Part shown: one piece after another, positions 1 to 6,146 of the stretch
Layout of the letters: each line of letters starts with the position of its first letter
Position numbering within the stretch: the stretch's first letter is position 1
From: Pseudorhodobacter sp.
Lineage (GTDB): Bacteria > Pseudomonadota > Alphaproteobacteria > Rhodobacterales > Rhodobacteraceae
DNA length: 7,066 bases
Reading direction: 5' to 3'
Assembly: GCA_014378345.1 (NCBI GenBank)
Contig: JACMNW010000146.1
Coordinates: 1-7,066, forward strand
Translations under genes and position numbers: made by a program
The notes under the pieces: model-generated
The model's database searches: none
Seen by the model: only the letters and a program-made list of their open reading frames with translations
Told to the model about the DNA's origin: nothing

Positions 1-1
1 C

Positions 2-277
2 GCGGTTACCGGGAACCGGAAACGCCATCGGAAGCCGGCTAGACCCGTAGGAGGGCCAGATCCTACAGGTAGCCTTCTCTTCGCCATGCACTACGGACAG
101 GCCGAGTTGGCATCGCTCGAAGCTCGGAGTTCCCCCACTTGGGCCGTCTTCGTCGATGACTCGCTGGATCGTCACAAAGGGCGGAAAGCCGCCCTTCACC
201 TTTCGCAATGACGACAGGCTTATCCGCACGATAGCGGCCATCCAATCGTGAAAGGAAAAGAGGACACCGACATACAT
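2..277 (-). other. Unidentified open frame running off the left edge (weak)
   Basis: On the minus strand a frame stays open from an ATG at 275-277 to the left edge, about 92 codons, with mostly G or C at third positions, which is mildly in favour of real coding. The predicted protein starts MYVGVLFSFHDWM and has a GGFPPF stretch near residue 36. I do not recognise it. The perfect hairpin at 177-196 lies inside the frame and produces the GGFPP residues, which argues that this may be non-coding sequence read by chance. I see no good ribosome binding site. It could also be part of an element whose main body lies to the left. Confidence 0.2.
177..196. terminator. Perfect 8-bp GC-rich hairpin, possible terminator
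   Basis: AAGGGCGG (177-184) and CCGCCCTT (189-196) are exact inverted copies around a 4-base loop AAAG. On the minus strand the stem is followed by only one more T and then G, so the U tract is short. It could end transcription coming from the right, or simply be a REP-like palindrome. No gene with a clear end lies immediately before it. Confidence 0.35.
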
Positions 278-378
278 GCAGCGGTGCCAGTCATTGGCGA
301 CCTCTTGGCTATGGAACGATGCAGGGCTGGGTGGTCTGGCCCTGCAACGTTCCTTGAACCCGGCGTCACTCTGGCCTC

Positions 379-480
379 ACCCTTGCGAACCACCTCGATG
401 GAATAGCCATCGGGATCAAGCACATCGGCCGCATAGTAGCCCGGGTAATACTCCAGCCGCACGCGCGGCGAGGCGGCCAT
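379..480 (-). pseudogene. C-terminal remnant of a VOC (glyoxalase-fold) protein
   Basis: About 30 residues match the last strands of VOC superfamily proteins: PRVRLEYYPGYYAADVLD followed by PDGYSIEVV. In whole proteins of this family (usually 120-150 residues) the segment is the C-terminal metal-site strand and its closing beta hairpin; the glutamate of IEVV is the usual metal ligand. Everything before it is missing. Reading upstream in the same frame gives GLGLIDPM, which is not VOC-like, and then a TAG at 511-513. Beyond the IEVVRKG segment the frame runs on for about 50 residues of unrelated sequence to a stop near 220. I take this as a decayed or deletion-derived fragment with no activity. 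Confidence 0.6.
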
Positions 481-616
481 CGGGTCGATCAACCCAAGGC
501 CAAGTCCGACCTAGACAAAATCTTGCATCGCATTCTCTTTTTCCATGAAAGGCAGAATGCCACGCGGCTGCATTGTGGTGCGATATCGAAGGCAGGGTCC
601 GGATTTAAAGAGGGTG

Positions 617-634
617 TACGGATTTGGGTCCGTA
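617..634 (-). terminator. Hairpin after ygiB, possible weak terminator
   Basis: TACGGA (617-622) and TCCGTA (629-634) form a perfect 6-bp stem around a 6-base loop, 33 bases past the ygiB stop in the direction of transcription. The bases after it on the minus strand (ACCCTCTTTAAA) hold only a short T run. Its position fits the end of the ygiC-ygiB message, but the stem is short, so the call is tentative. Confidence 0.35.
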
Positions 635-649
635 TCGGCCCAATCCTCC

Positions 650-671
650 CCCCGTTCAAATCCCCGTTCAA
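650..671. repeat. Two direct copies of CCCCGTTCAA across the ygiB stop
   Basis: CCCCGTTCAA occurs at 650-659 and 662-671, a period of 12 bases. The right-hand copy contains the ygiB stop codon (TGA, 668-670 on the minus strand), and the left-hand copy carries a second TGA in the same frame. It looks like a small slip-strand duplication at the 3' end of the gene. Confidence 0.6.
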
Positions 672-1240
672 CCGCCCGTGCTGCGGCCCGCAGCACTGCC
701 GCCAAAGCCGCCGCGCGATTGCACGGATGCGGCCGTCATCGGGGCCTTGCCGATCGTGGTGGCGGGACGGGCGAACTGGGTTGCGCCAAGCTTGCCAGCC
801 CCTGAATTTGACGCGTAACTGGTGGTTCCCGCCGCATTGGTAAAATTGCCCGATGCCGACCGATACAAAGGCTGCGCCGCTGGTCCATTGCGGTTGAGCA
901 TGTTGCCGATCAGATAGCCCGCCATCAGGGGCATGAAGATGCCACCCCCGCCGCCGCCCGAAGCGACCTGCTCGTCGCAGGCCCCTTCGCCGTGCTGCTC
1001 TTCGCACACTGTCAGACTGTCATAACGCGGTGCCGCCTCGGCGTGGATCACCTCGGCCTCGGCAAAGGCCGTGTCGCAATCCGTGGCACTGAACCCTTGA
1101 GTGCCCAGCGCAGCGGTTGCCTTGCACGCGGCCAGATCGGGAAAGGCCGCCGCATCAACCTCTTCTTCGACACAGGCCGACAGAGAGAAGGCGGCAACGC
1201 CAAGGATGCAAAGTGCGACCCGGTGCGAGCGTTTGCGCAT
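668..1240 (-). CDS. ygiB: YgiB-like DUF1190 (UPF0441) lipoprotein
   Basis: A 190-residue predicted lipoprotein related to E. coli YgiB. A basic N-terminus (MRKRSHR) and hydrophobic segment lead to the lipobox LSAC, with the lipidated cysteine at residue 23. Family landmarks follow in order: a cysteine-containing region (39-88), the conserved stretch FMPLMAGYLIGNML (102-115) after a run of six glycines (95-100), QPLY (123-126), and RGGFG (176-180) near the C-terminus. I chose the ATG at 1238-1240 because AAGGGA lies 6 bases before it and it leaves a normal signal sequence; an earlier start would add 26 unlikely residues. The molecular role of the family is not established; it is usually found beside ygiC, as here, and an envelope location is inferred. 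The gene follows the ygiC stop by 13 bases, so it was probably co-transcribed. It appears intact, although its upstream partner is broken. Confidence 0.85.
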   Translation of the reverse strand: MRKRSHRVALCILGVAAFSLSACVEEEVDAAAFPDLAACKATAALGTQGFSATDCDTAFAEAEVIHAEAAPRYDSLTVCEEQHGEGACDEQVASGGGGGGIFMPLMAGYLIGNMLNRNGPAAQPLYRSASGNFTNAAGTTSYASNSGAGKLGATQFARPATTIGKAPMTAASVQSRGGFGGSAAGRSTGG

Positions 1241-1251
1241 GGGAATTTCCC
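1241..1251. promoter_or_regulatory. Palindrome GGGAATTTCCC over the ygiB ribosome binding site
   Basis: In the ygiC-ygiB gap the minus strand reads TGACTGAAAGGGAAATTCCCATG: the ygiC stop, a Shine-Dalgarno AAGGGA, then the ygiB start. The 11 bases 1241-1251 are an inverted repeat (GGGAA/TTCCC) that includes most of the ribosome binding site. In RNA the loop would be a single base, so folding is doubtful; a protein site or chance are equally possible. Confidence 0.3.
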
Positions 1252-1253
1252 TT

Positions 1254-2294
1254 TCAGTCATGGATGAAATGTGGTTTGAAGCGAGACAGATCCTGCGTGA
1301 TGCGGCTGCGATCTTCACGCACCGCCATGCCGCAGCACGCCTGTCCCACGATCCAAGCCCCGATCACCGGGCGAAAACCATCAAACATCGGCAGCGGATG
1401 ATAGGCCTGAACGATCTTCGGATGCGCCGCATAGGTCGCATCCGCCGAAGCCTCGGTGACAGCTCCCTGTTCGACAATCGACAGCGACGCCCCTTCGCGG
1501 GAAAACAGCGGCTTGATCACATGGCCCTTTAGCAGGCCGGGGGCCGCACGGCCAAAGCTGTCTGCCACGGCGGCGCTTGGCGTGCCACCCGACAGCGCCG
1601 CCGCGACATCGTCGTGAAAAAAGGCAGGCAGCAGGTTCGGATGCCCCTCGAACATCTGCCACAGCACTGGCAACAGCCCCTTGTTTGACACCACAGCCTT
1701 CCATGGCGGCTCCACAAAGCGGCACCCCGATCCAGCCAGATGCGCCGCAAAAGGGTCGCGCAGCAGGTCCTCCCACGGGTACAGCTTGAACAGCACCCCC
1801 ATCACCCGGTCCTGATCATCGGTGAACTGGCCAGCATCCGATATGCCGATCTTGTCAAGGTCGGTGTAATGCGCGCCCAGACCCGCCTCGCGCGCGGCCC
1901 AGGCCAGCGCCTCGACGGTGGCGTAATCTTCGGGGTTGCCGGCAATGGCCGTGAAATGCAGATTGGTGTTGGGCGCGAACATGTCCCGAAACCGCTCCAC
2001 CAGCGCCTCATGAACGCGGTTGAACTGGTCGTCGCGGACGTTCAGAACACCCGCCGCAATGTGATCTTCCAGCCATGTCCACTGAAATGCCGCCGTTTCG
2101 TATAGCGAGGTCGGCGTATCGGCGTTGTATTCCAACATCTTGGCCGGACCTTTGCCGTCATAGGCCAGATCGAAACGGCCATACAACTCTGGTTCGCCCT
2201 GCTGCCAACTGCCTACCACGAGGTCCCAGTGCTCTGGCGGAATGGCAAGGCGGGTCAGCAGATATTCACTCTCCACAATCGTGGCGACGGCCAC
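1254..2294 (-). pseudogene. ygiC: 5'-truncated glutathionylspermidine synthase-like (YgiC/YjfC) gene
   Basis: About 345 residues match the YgiC/YjfC branch of the glutathionylspermidine synthase family, an ATP-grasp fold that joins a carboxylate to an amine at the cost of ATP; the true substrate of this branch is uncertain. Clear landmarks are LEYNADTPTSLYE (2097-2135, substrate and metal region), FTDDQDRVMGVLFKLYPWE, KPLFSREGAS (lysine and glycine-rich ATP loop) and the C-terminal VREDRSRITQDLSRF. From memory, E. coli YgiC is 386 residues, and the match starts only near its residue 65. The frame stays open to 2465, but those extra 57 codons are the antisense of the DUF3489-like and RND fragments and resemble no YgiC N-terminus. 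A GTG at 2292-2294 could start a 346-residue product but has no proper ribosome binding site. The active-site region is otherwise undamaged and has no stop or frameshift, so truncation looks recent. The ygiB gene follows directly. Confidence 0.75.
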
Positions 2295-2355
2295 CCTGCT
2301 TCGCACGCTGGACGGTGCCACGATGGACGAGATTGTCGCCGCAACGGGTCTGAAC
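2287..2355 (+). pseudogene. DUF3489-like fragment
   Basis: On the plus strand this stretch encodes ATLLRTLDGATMDEIVAATG, which resembles the core of DUF3489 proteins (typically LLxRPEGATIxEIVAATGWQ), small helix-turn-helix-like proteins of unknown function common in proteobacteria. Only about 21 residues remain. The expected continuation (WQPHTVRG and onward) is replaced by LNGDCEALRLF. The left limit falls where the ygiC homology stops, so the two fragments abut back to back. The identification rests on a short pattern recalled from memory. Confidence 0.4.
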
Positions 2356-2401
2356 GGCGACTGCGAGGCCCTCCGCCTCTTCAGCCGTCTTTCGAACGCG
2401 G

Positions 2402-2589
2402 GTGTGGGGGCATGGCACCGGGTGCGAGGTGATGCAACGCATCGCGGTTCCGATGATAGGGGCATGGTCAGCTCGACGGTATTGACGCTGATGGTGATCC
2501 CGGCGGTCTATTCGTTGGTGAAAGGCTGGAGGTTGGTGCGCGGACAGCACGCCATCCTTTTTCCCGTGACGCAGGAACTTCACGGCTAA
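2402..2589 (+). pseudogene. C-terminal remnant of a heavy-metal RND efflux pump (CusA/CzcA type), frameshifted
   Basis: Two plus-strand frames together give the end of an HME-RND inner-membrane pump, which exports metal cations using the proton gradient. The first frame (2402-2461) reads VWGHGTGCEVMQRIAVPMIG; the second (2461-2589) continues GMVSSTVLTLMVIPAVYSLV and a basic tail, KGWRLVRG, to a TAA at 2587-2589. In intact relatives these form one run, with GTGSE before the last membrane helix and PMIGGM at its start. Here the run GGGGC at 2459-2463 is one base short, so the frame is broken exactly inside PMIGGM. A cysteine also stands where the family usually has serine in GTGSE. A full pump has over 1000 residues; only about 60 remain, so this is a non-functional tail. 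Upstream residues (FRTR) no longer match the family, placing a breakpoint near 2402. Confidence 0.65.
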
Positions 2590-2836
2590 CGGTCTTGCGG
2601 AAAGCTGCCAAAACTGGCGCAATTGCGGCGGAAACAGCGGGTCGCTTAGGCAGGGGCGCGAATGGCTTTCGCCCCGCAAGTCGAGCCTGCTAGAGGTGAG
2701 TGAAGAGTGGACCCGGGACTCACTGGTTCACTTTATCGCCCCCCCTTTTCAGCGGGATGGCATGGCTTTAGAATCCGCTCCACTATCGACTAGGAACAGA
2801 CACGCCGAAATGATTTTGCCGGGACATTCATCTATT
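2590..2836. other. Gap before bioR with two inverted repeats
   Basis: No gene is recognised in these 247 bases. GGGGCG (2653-2658) and CGCCCC (2670-2675) form a stem with an 11-base loop and no T run, possibly closing off read-through from the RND remnant. Near 2696-2732 several nested inverted repeats lie together: GTGAGT (2696-2701)/ACTCAC (2718-2723), AGTGAA (2699-2704)/TTCACT (2727-2732), and the palindrome CCCGGG (2712-2717). A GTG at 2696 is in frame with bioR and would add 47 residues, but the added sequence does not look like a GntR N-terminus. I found no convincing -35/-10 pair. Confidence 0.4.
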
Positions 2837-2837
2837 A
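2828..2837. promoter_or_regulatory. Weak BioR-box-like sequence at the bioR start
   Basis: TCATCTATTA matches the published alphaproteobacterial BioR box TTATMKATAA (as I recall it) at 8 of 10 positions, failing at positions 2 and 9. It overlaps the A of the preferred bioR ATG, which would suit autoregulation. Several 8/10 matches are expected by chance in 7 kb, so only the location makes it of interest. Confidence 0.2.
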
Positions 2838-3448
2838 TGACTAGCCAGACCAAACTTACCATCGCTGATGTCATTTCCCAAAACCTGACGGAGCAGATCA
2901 TTCAAGGTACGTTGCTGCCGGATGAAAAGCTGCGGCAGGACCACATCGCCCGGACGTTCGAGGTCAGCCACGTCCCAGTGCGCGAGGCGCTGTTGCGGCT
3001 ACAAGCGCGCGGGTTGGTGGTCAATGTGCCGCGCAGGGGGGTGCGGGTGGCACCGCTTGCGGCCTCGGACATGCGCGAAATCCTGGAAATGCGGCTGGCG
3101 CTGGAACAGGTAGCGTTGCGCCATTCGGTGCCAAACCTGACGTCGGAACAGATGCAGACAGCCGAGGCCGCGCTCTTAGCCTGTGACGCGGCGGACGACA
3201 TTCTGACCTGGGAGTATGAGAACCGCCGTTTTCATCATGCGATCCTTGCGGGCTGCGCCATGCCCCGGATGCTGGCCGAAATTGATGACCTGCAAGCACT
3301 GGCCGCGCGGCATTTGCTGGCCAGCTGGCGAAAAAGCTGGGTGATGCGGGTGGATCGGGATCACCGCGCCATCATGGTGGCGATTGCGCGAAAGGATATC
3401 GCCTTGGCGGTTTCGCTGTTGCAACGGCACTTGGCGCGGTTTGCCTAA
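2837..3448 (+). CDS. bioR: GntR/FCD-family regulator, probably the biotin repressor BioR
   Basis: A 203-residue transcription factor. Residues 8-73 form a GntR winged helix, with QDHIARTFEVSHVPVREALL (34-53) as the helix-turn-helix and a wing ending in PRRGVRVAPL. Residues 79-200 are an all-helical FCD effector domain with histidines at 133/134 (NRRFHHAIL), 159 (ARHL), 176 (DRDHRAI) and 198 (QRHL), some of which are at positions that bind metal in FCD proteins. In many alphaproteobacteria a GntR protein of this type, BioR, represses biotin genes; the assignment here is inferred from that and from its position against the bio operon. The TAA (3446-3448) overlaps the bioC TAG (3445-3447). I prefer the ATG at 2837, which gives a normal-length N-terminus; the ATG at 2810, with AGGAA 13 bases before it, would add nine residues. 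Other FCD regulators of unrelated pathways remain possible. Confidence 0.72.
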   Translation: MTSQTKLTIADVISQNLTEQIIQGTLLPDEKLRQDHIARTFEVSHVPVREALLRLQARGLVVNVPRRGVRVAPLAASDMREILEMRLALEQVALRHSVPNLTSEQMQTAEAALLACDAADDILTWEYENRRFHHAILAGCAMPRMLAEIDDLQALAARHLLASWRKSWVMRVDRDHRAIMVAIARKDIALAVSLLQRHLARFA

Positions 3449-4236
3449 CCAGTTTTGCAGGCAATCAGGAACACGGGCTGATAGCTAAGGGTCAGCGGGG
3501 CACCCTGCGGCAAACTCGCCCGCAGGCGCAGATCGAAACTGGCCAGGCTGGCGCGGGTCCAGTGGTTGCGCGCACTGCCATTGACCCCAGTGAGCCGCAG
3601 GTGACGCAGTAAATCAAGCGTATCGGTGAATTGCAGGATTATGGTTTTGCTGTATAGCGCCCCGATGTGCAGACCGGCAGGCAGGATGTGCCGCCAGTCG
3701 CGCGGGTCAAGATAAGACGGCGCTGTGGCCATGCCGCCCAATGCTTGCAGTTCGGAAAAATGGGTGCGGCCAAACCCGCTAAGCGCAAGCCAGCCACCGG
3801 GGGCCAGATGTTGGGTCAGGCGGCCGATCAGGTCTGCGGGCTGTTGAACCCACTGCACAGTAGATGCCGAAACGATCAGATCAAGTGCAGGTGGCAGGGG
3901 CAGCGTTTCGATCGGCCCGACCTGAAATGTGACGCTAGGGGAATGTTGTTTCAGGATCGGGTGCAGGGCGGCGGCACAATCCGGCACCAGATCATTCAGC
4001 GTCAGGTGATCAACGGTGAAATGCTGCAAAAGTTGGGTGGTTAGGTGCCCGGTACCGCAGCCAAACTCCAGCACTTGGTCAAACCGTGCAGGCGCGCCCG
4101 CTGTCCGCAGCGCCTGTACCAGCGTGGCGGCAATCTGCGCCTGCGCCACGGCGGCATGGTGATAGCTGGGCAGACCGCGCCGAAAACTTTGGCGCACGCG
4201 GTTTTGGACACTGGCTGGCAGCAGGATTTGCGTCAT
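3445..4236 (-). CDS. bioC: Malonyl-ACP O-methyltransferase BioC
   Basis: A 263-residue class I SAM-dependent methyltransferase. It puts a methyl ester on malonyl-ACP, hiding the charged end so that the fatty-acid synthase can extend it to pimeloyl-ACP methyl ester; this is the first committed step of pimelate formation. SAM motif I is VLEFGCGTG (55-63), the acidic loop is around LTLNDLVPD (78-86), and SASTVQWV (123-130) is the BioC version of motif IV/post-I seen as NLALQW in relatives. LRLTGVN (213-219) is also typical of the C-terminal part. The start is the ATG at 4234-4236, nested in the bioG stop as ATGA; the longer open frame upstream is bioG antisense-phase sequence. AGG lies about 8 bases before the start. 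It is the last gene of the operon and its stop shares bases with that of bioR on the other strand, leaving no room for a terminator between them. Confidence 0.92.
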   Translation of the reverse strand: MTQILLPASVQNRVRQSFRRGLPSYHHAAVAQAQIAATLVQALRTAGAPARFDQVLEFGCGTGHLTTQLLQHFTVDHLTLNDLVPDCAAALHPILKQHSPSVTFQVGPIETLPLPPALDLIVSASTVQWVQQPADLIGRLTQHLAPGGWLALSGFGRTHFSELQALGGMATAPSYLDPRDWRHILPAGLHIGALYSKTIILQFTDTLDLLRHLRLTGVNGSARNHWTRASLASFDLRLRASLPQGAPLTLSYQPVFLIACKTG

Positions 4237-4856
4237 TGCCAAACCTGCGCCCAGTCTGACCACGCCGCAAACGGCACGTGCGGGGCGTCGAGGCGGCGGA
4301 TGGCTTGCGGTTGACCCGTCCAAGCCAGTTCAAGATTCTGGGGTGGGAAAATCCGGTCGCGGGCGGAAATCCAAGTGCGGTCCCATGCGCAATCTGGCGC
4401 GGCGCCCCGGAGTTGCACCGCCAACAGTTCGGCTTGGTTTGGGGCGGGGTCAAACGCCCGCCACGGCTGCGGGGCATCGTAACTGTGGCTTAGGAAATCC
4501 TGAAAGCTGGCCTCGGTCAGGGTGGCTTCGGTGTGGCGAAACATGCGGGGCGGGATGCCGGTTTTGGCATGCACCGGGGTCAGGCTGCCATTTATGGCGG
4601 TGCGGCTGTCAAACGCGTGATCCCGCCCAACTTGCCAATGGCCAAACGCTGACACCCCCAAGGACCACGCCACCAACCTGCGCGTGGCATAGCCGCGCAG
4701 GTCTGGCAGATTGGTGTCCACGTCACGGTAGTCGCTTATAAACAAGATGTCTCGCCCACCCGCCAAATGCGCAAAACAAGCAGACCCGATAGCCCAGCCG
4801 CCAAAGACCACGATCACCTCGGCACTGCGTGTACGGTGCAGCCATTCAACCTGCAT
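4233..4856 (-). CDS. bioG: Pimeloyl-ACP methyl ester esterase BioG
   Basis: A 207-residue alpha/beta hydrolase of the DUF452/BioG family. It removes the methyl group that BioC added, once the chain has reached pimeloyl length, releasing pimeloyl-ACP for BioF; it replaces the unrelated-in-detail BioH of E. coli. The likely nucleophile is Ser65 in VAWSLGVSAFG (62-72), with Asp167 in ARDRIFPP and His193 in DAPHVPF completing the triad. FGGW (18-21) fits the oxyanion region, and AINGSLTPV (87-95) is a BioG signature. The ATG at 4854-4856 is 6 bases after the bioA stop, with GAGGG just before it; the 3' end overlaps bioC by 4 bases. The pairing with bioC in one operon supports the function strongly. 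Confidence 0.9.
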   Translation of the reverse strand: MQVEWLHRTRSAEVIVVFGGWAIGSACFAHLAGGRDILFISDYRDVDTNLPDLRGYATRRLVAWSLGVSAFGHWQVGRDHAFDSRTAINGSLTPVHAKTGIPPRMFRHTEATLTEASFQDFLSHSYDAPQPWRAFDPAPNQAELLAVQLRGAAPDCAWDRTWISARDRIFPPQNLELAWTGQPQAIRRLDAPHVPFAAWSDWAQVWQ

Positions 4857-4862
4857 CTGCCC

Positions 4863-6146
4863 TCACACCACGCGGGCTAGCCGCAGCATGGCAGCGGTGA
4901 TTTGCGACAGCTCGGCGGCGGAGGTTACAAAGGGTGGCATGGTATAGATGTTGCGGCCAAACGGGCGCAGGTAAACGCCGGAGTCGCGGGCATAGCCATG
5001 GGCAGTATCGGCGCTGACATTGTGATCCATTTCAATGACGCCGATCGCACCTAGCACCCGCACATTGGCCACACCGGGCAGGGCGCGGGCGGGGCCAAGA
5101 TCGTCCGTCAGCTGCGCTTGAATGGCAGCAACCTGCGCCTTCCAAGCGCCGGTGGCCAGCAGATCGAGGCTAGCTCCCGCCACGGCACAGGCCAAAGGGT
5201 TGGCCATAAACGTCGGCCCGTGCATGAAGGCGCCAGGGGTGGCGTGGCCGATTGCATCGGCGACTGCTTGGGTTGCGATGGTGGCGGCGAAGGACATCGT
5301 GCCACCGGTCAACGCCTTGCCAAGGCAGATGATATCGGGCGTCACCGTGCAAAATTCGGTGGCGAACATGTGCCCGGTGCGGCCAAAGCCGGTGGCAATC
5401 TCGTCGAAGATCAGCAAGATGCCATGATCGTCGCACAGCGCGCGGGCTTGGTTAAGGTATTCGGGGTGGTAGAAATACATCCCCCCCGCGCCTTGCACCA
5501 CGGGTTCCAAGATCAGCGCTGCGATTTGGGCTTGGTTGTCTGCCAGCACCTCGCGTAGCGCGACCAGCCCGTTCAGCGCGGCGTAATCGCTCCAGACATC
5601 GCCAAAGCGCACGGGTGGGCGGTCAGCGAAATGCTGCACCGATACTGCACCTCGGAACAGATGATGCATGCCGGTGTCAGGGTCACACACGCTCATCGCT
5701 TTCCAAGTGTCACCGTGATAGCCTGATCGGATGGTGGCAAACTGAGTGCGGTCTGGGAGACCCATGGCGTTTTGGTATTGCACGGCCATTTTCAGTGCCA
5801 CCTCCACCGCAACCGACCCTGAATCGGCATAAAAGATGCGGTCAAGCCCGGTAGGCAGCATGGTGATCAGGCGTTTGCCCAAATCTATCGCAGGGGCGTG
5901 GGTCAGCCCGCCGAACATCACATGCGGCAGGCGATCCAACTGGTCATGGGCGGCCTGTATCAGCGCGGGGTGGCGGTGACCGTGGATCACCGACCACCAT
6001 GATGACATGGCGTCAATCATCCGGGTGCCATCGTCCAGCGTCAGCCACACACCTTCCGCCGATGCGACGATATGAGTGGGGCCGGGCCGCGTGATATTGG
6101 AATAGGGGTGCCAAAGATGGGTGCGGTCAAAGTCGTGCAGGGTCAA
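4863..6146 (-). CDS. bioA: Adenosylmethionine-8-amino-7-oxononanoate aminotransferase BioA
   Basis: A 427-residue PLP-dependent class III aminotransferase, nearly the length of the E. coli enzyme. It moves an amino group from S-adenosylmethionine to KAPA, giving DAPA, in the cytoplasm. Key features: MSSWWSVIHGH (47-57, substrate site), ADSGSVAVEVA (107-117, phosphate binding), SGYHGDT (141-147), IFDEIATGFGRTG (246-258, Asp248 contacts PLP), LGKALTGG (275-282, Lys277 is the Schiff-base lysine), HGPTFMANPL (309-318) and LRPFGRNIY (393-401). The first codon is TTG (6144-6146), overlapping the bioD stop as TTGA. The choice is supported by the alignment of FDRTHLWHPY with the usual N-terminus, AAGG 9 bases upstream, and no ATG before residue 43. 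The TTG may limit translation and couple it to bioD. Confidence 0.95.
   Translation of the reverse strand: MTLHDFDRTHLWHPYSNITRPGPTHIVASAEGVWLTLDDGTRMIDAMSSWWSVIHGHRHPALIQAAHDQLDRLPHVMFGGLTHAPAIDLGKRLITMLPTGLDRIFYADSGSVAVEVALKMAVQYQNAMGLPDRTQFATIRSGYHGDTWKAMSVCDPDTGMHHLFRGAVSVQHFADRPPVRFGDVWSDYAALNGLVALREVLADNQAQIAALILEPVVQGAGGMYFYHPEYLNQARALCDDHGILLIFDEIATGFGRTGHMFATEFCTVTPDIICLGKALTGGTMSFAATIATQAVADAIGHATPGAFMHGPTFMANPLACAVAGASLDLLATGAWKAQVAAIQAQLTDDLGPARALPGVANVRVLGAIGVIEMDHNVSADTAHGYARDSGVYLRPFGRNIYTMPPFVTSAAELSQITAAMLRLARVV

Noticed and set aside
489..1007. 172-codon minus frame across ygiB
   Set aside because: Arg/Gly/Pro-rich shadow of ygiB in another frame; no family resemblance.
2295..2465. 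Reading the first 57 codons of the open frame ending at 1254 as the true YgiC N-terminus
   Set aside because: They are antisense of DUF3489-like and RND sequence, are rich in Arg/Ser/Pro, and lack the family's N-terminal pattern.
2816..2838. TTGCCG/TATTAT as a bioR promoter
   Set aside because: The spacing is about 11 bases, far too short for a sigma-70 promoter, and TATTAT overlaps the start codon.
3710..3722. BioR-box-like half site AGATAA inside bioC
   Set aside because: Seven of ten at best, no symmetry, coding sequence.
4236..4323. Longer bioC start using the frame open to 4323
   Set aside because: The extra 29 residues overlap bioG and lack family similarity; the ATG at 4234-4236 gives ATGA coupling and the normal BioC N-terminus.
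4940..4955. BioR-box-like GTATAGATGT inside bioA
   Set aside because: Only 7 of 10 positions match and it lies deep in coding sequence; chance level.
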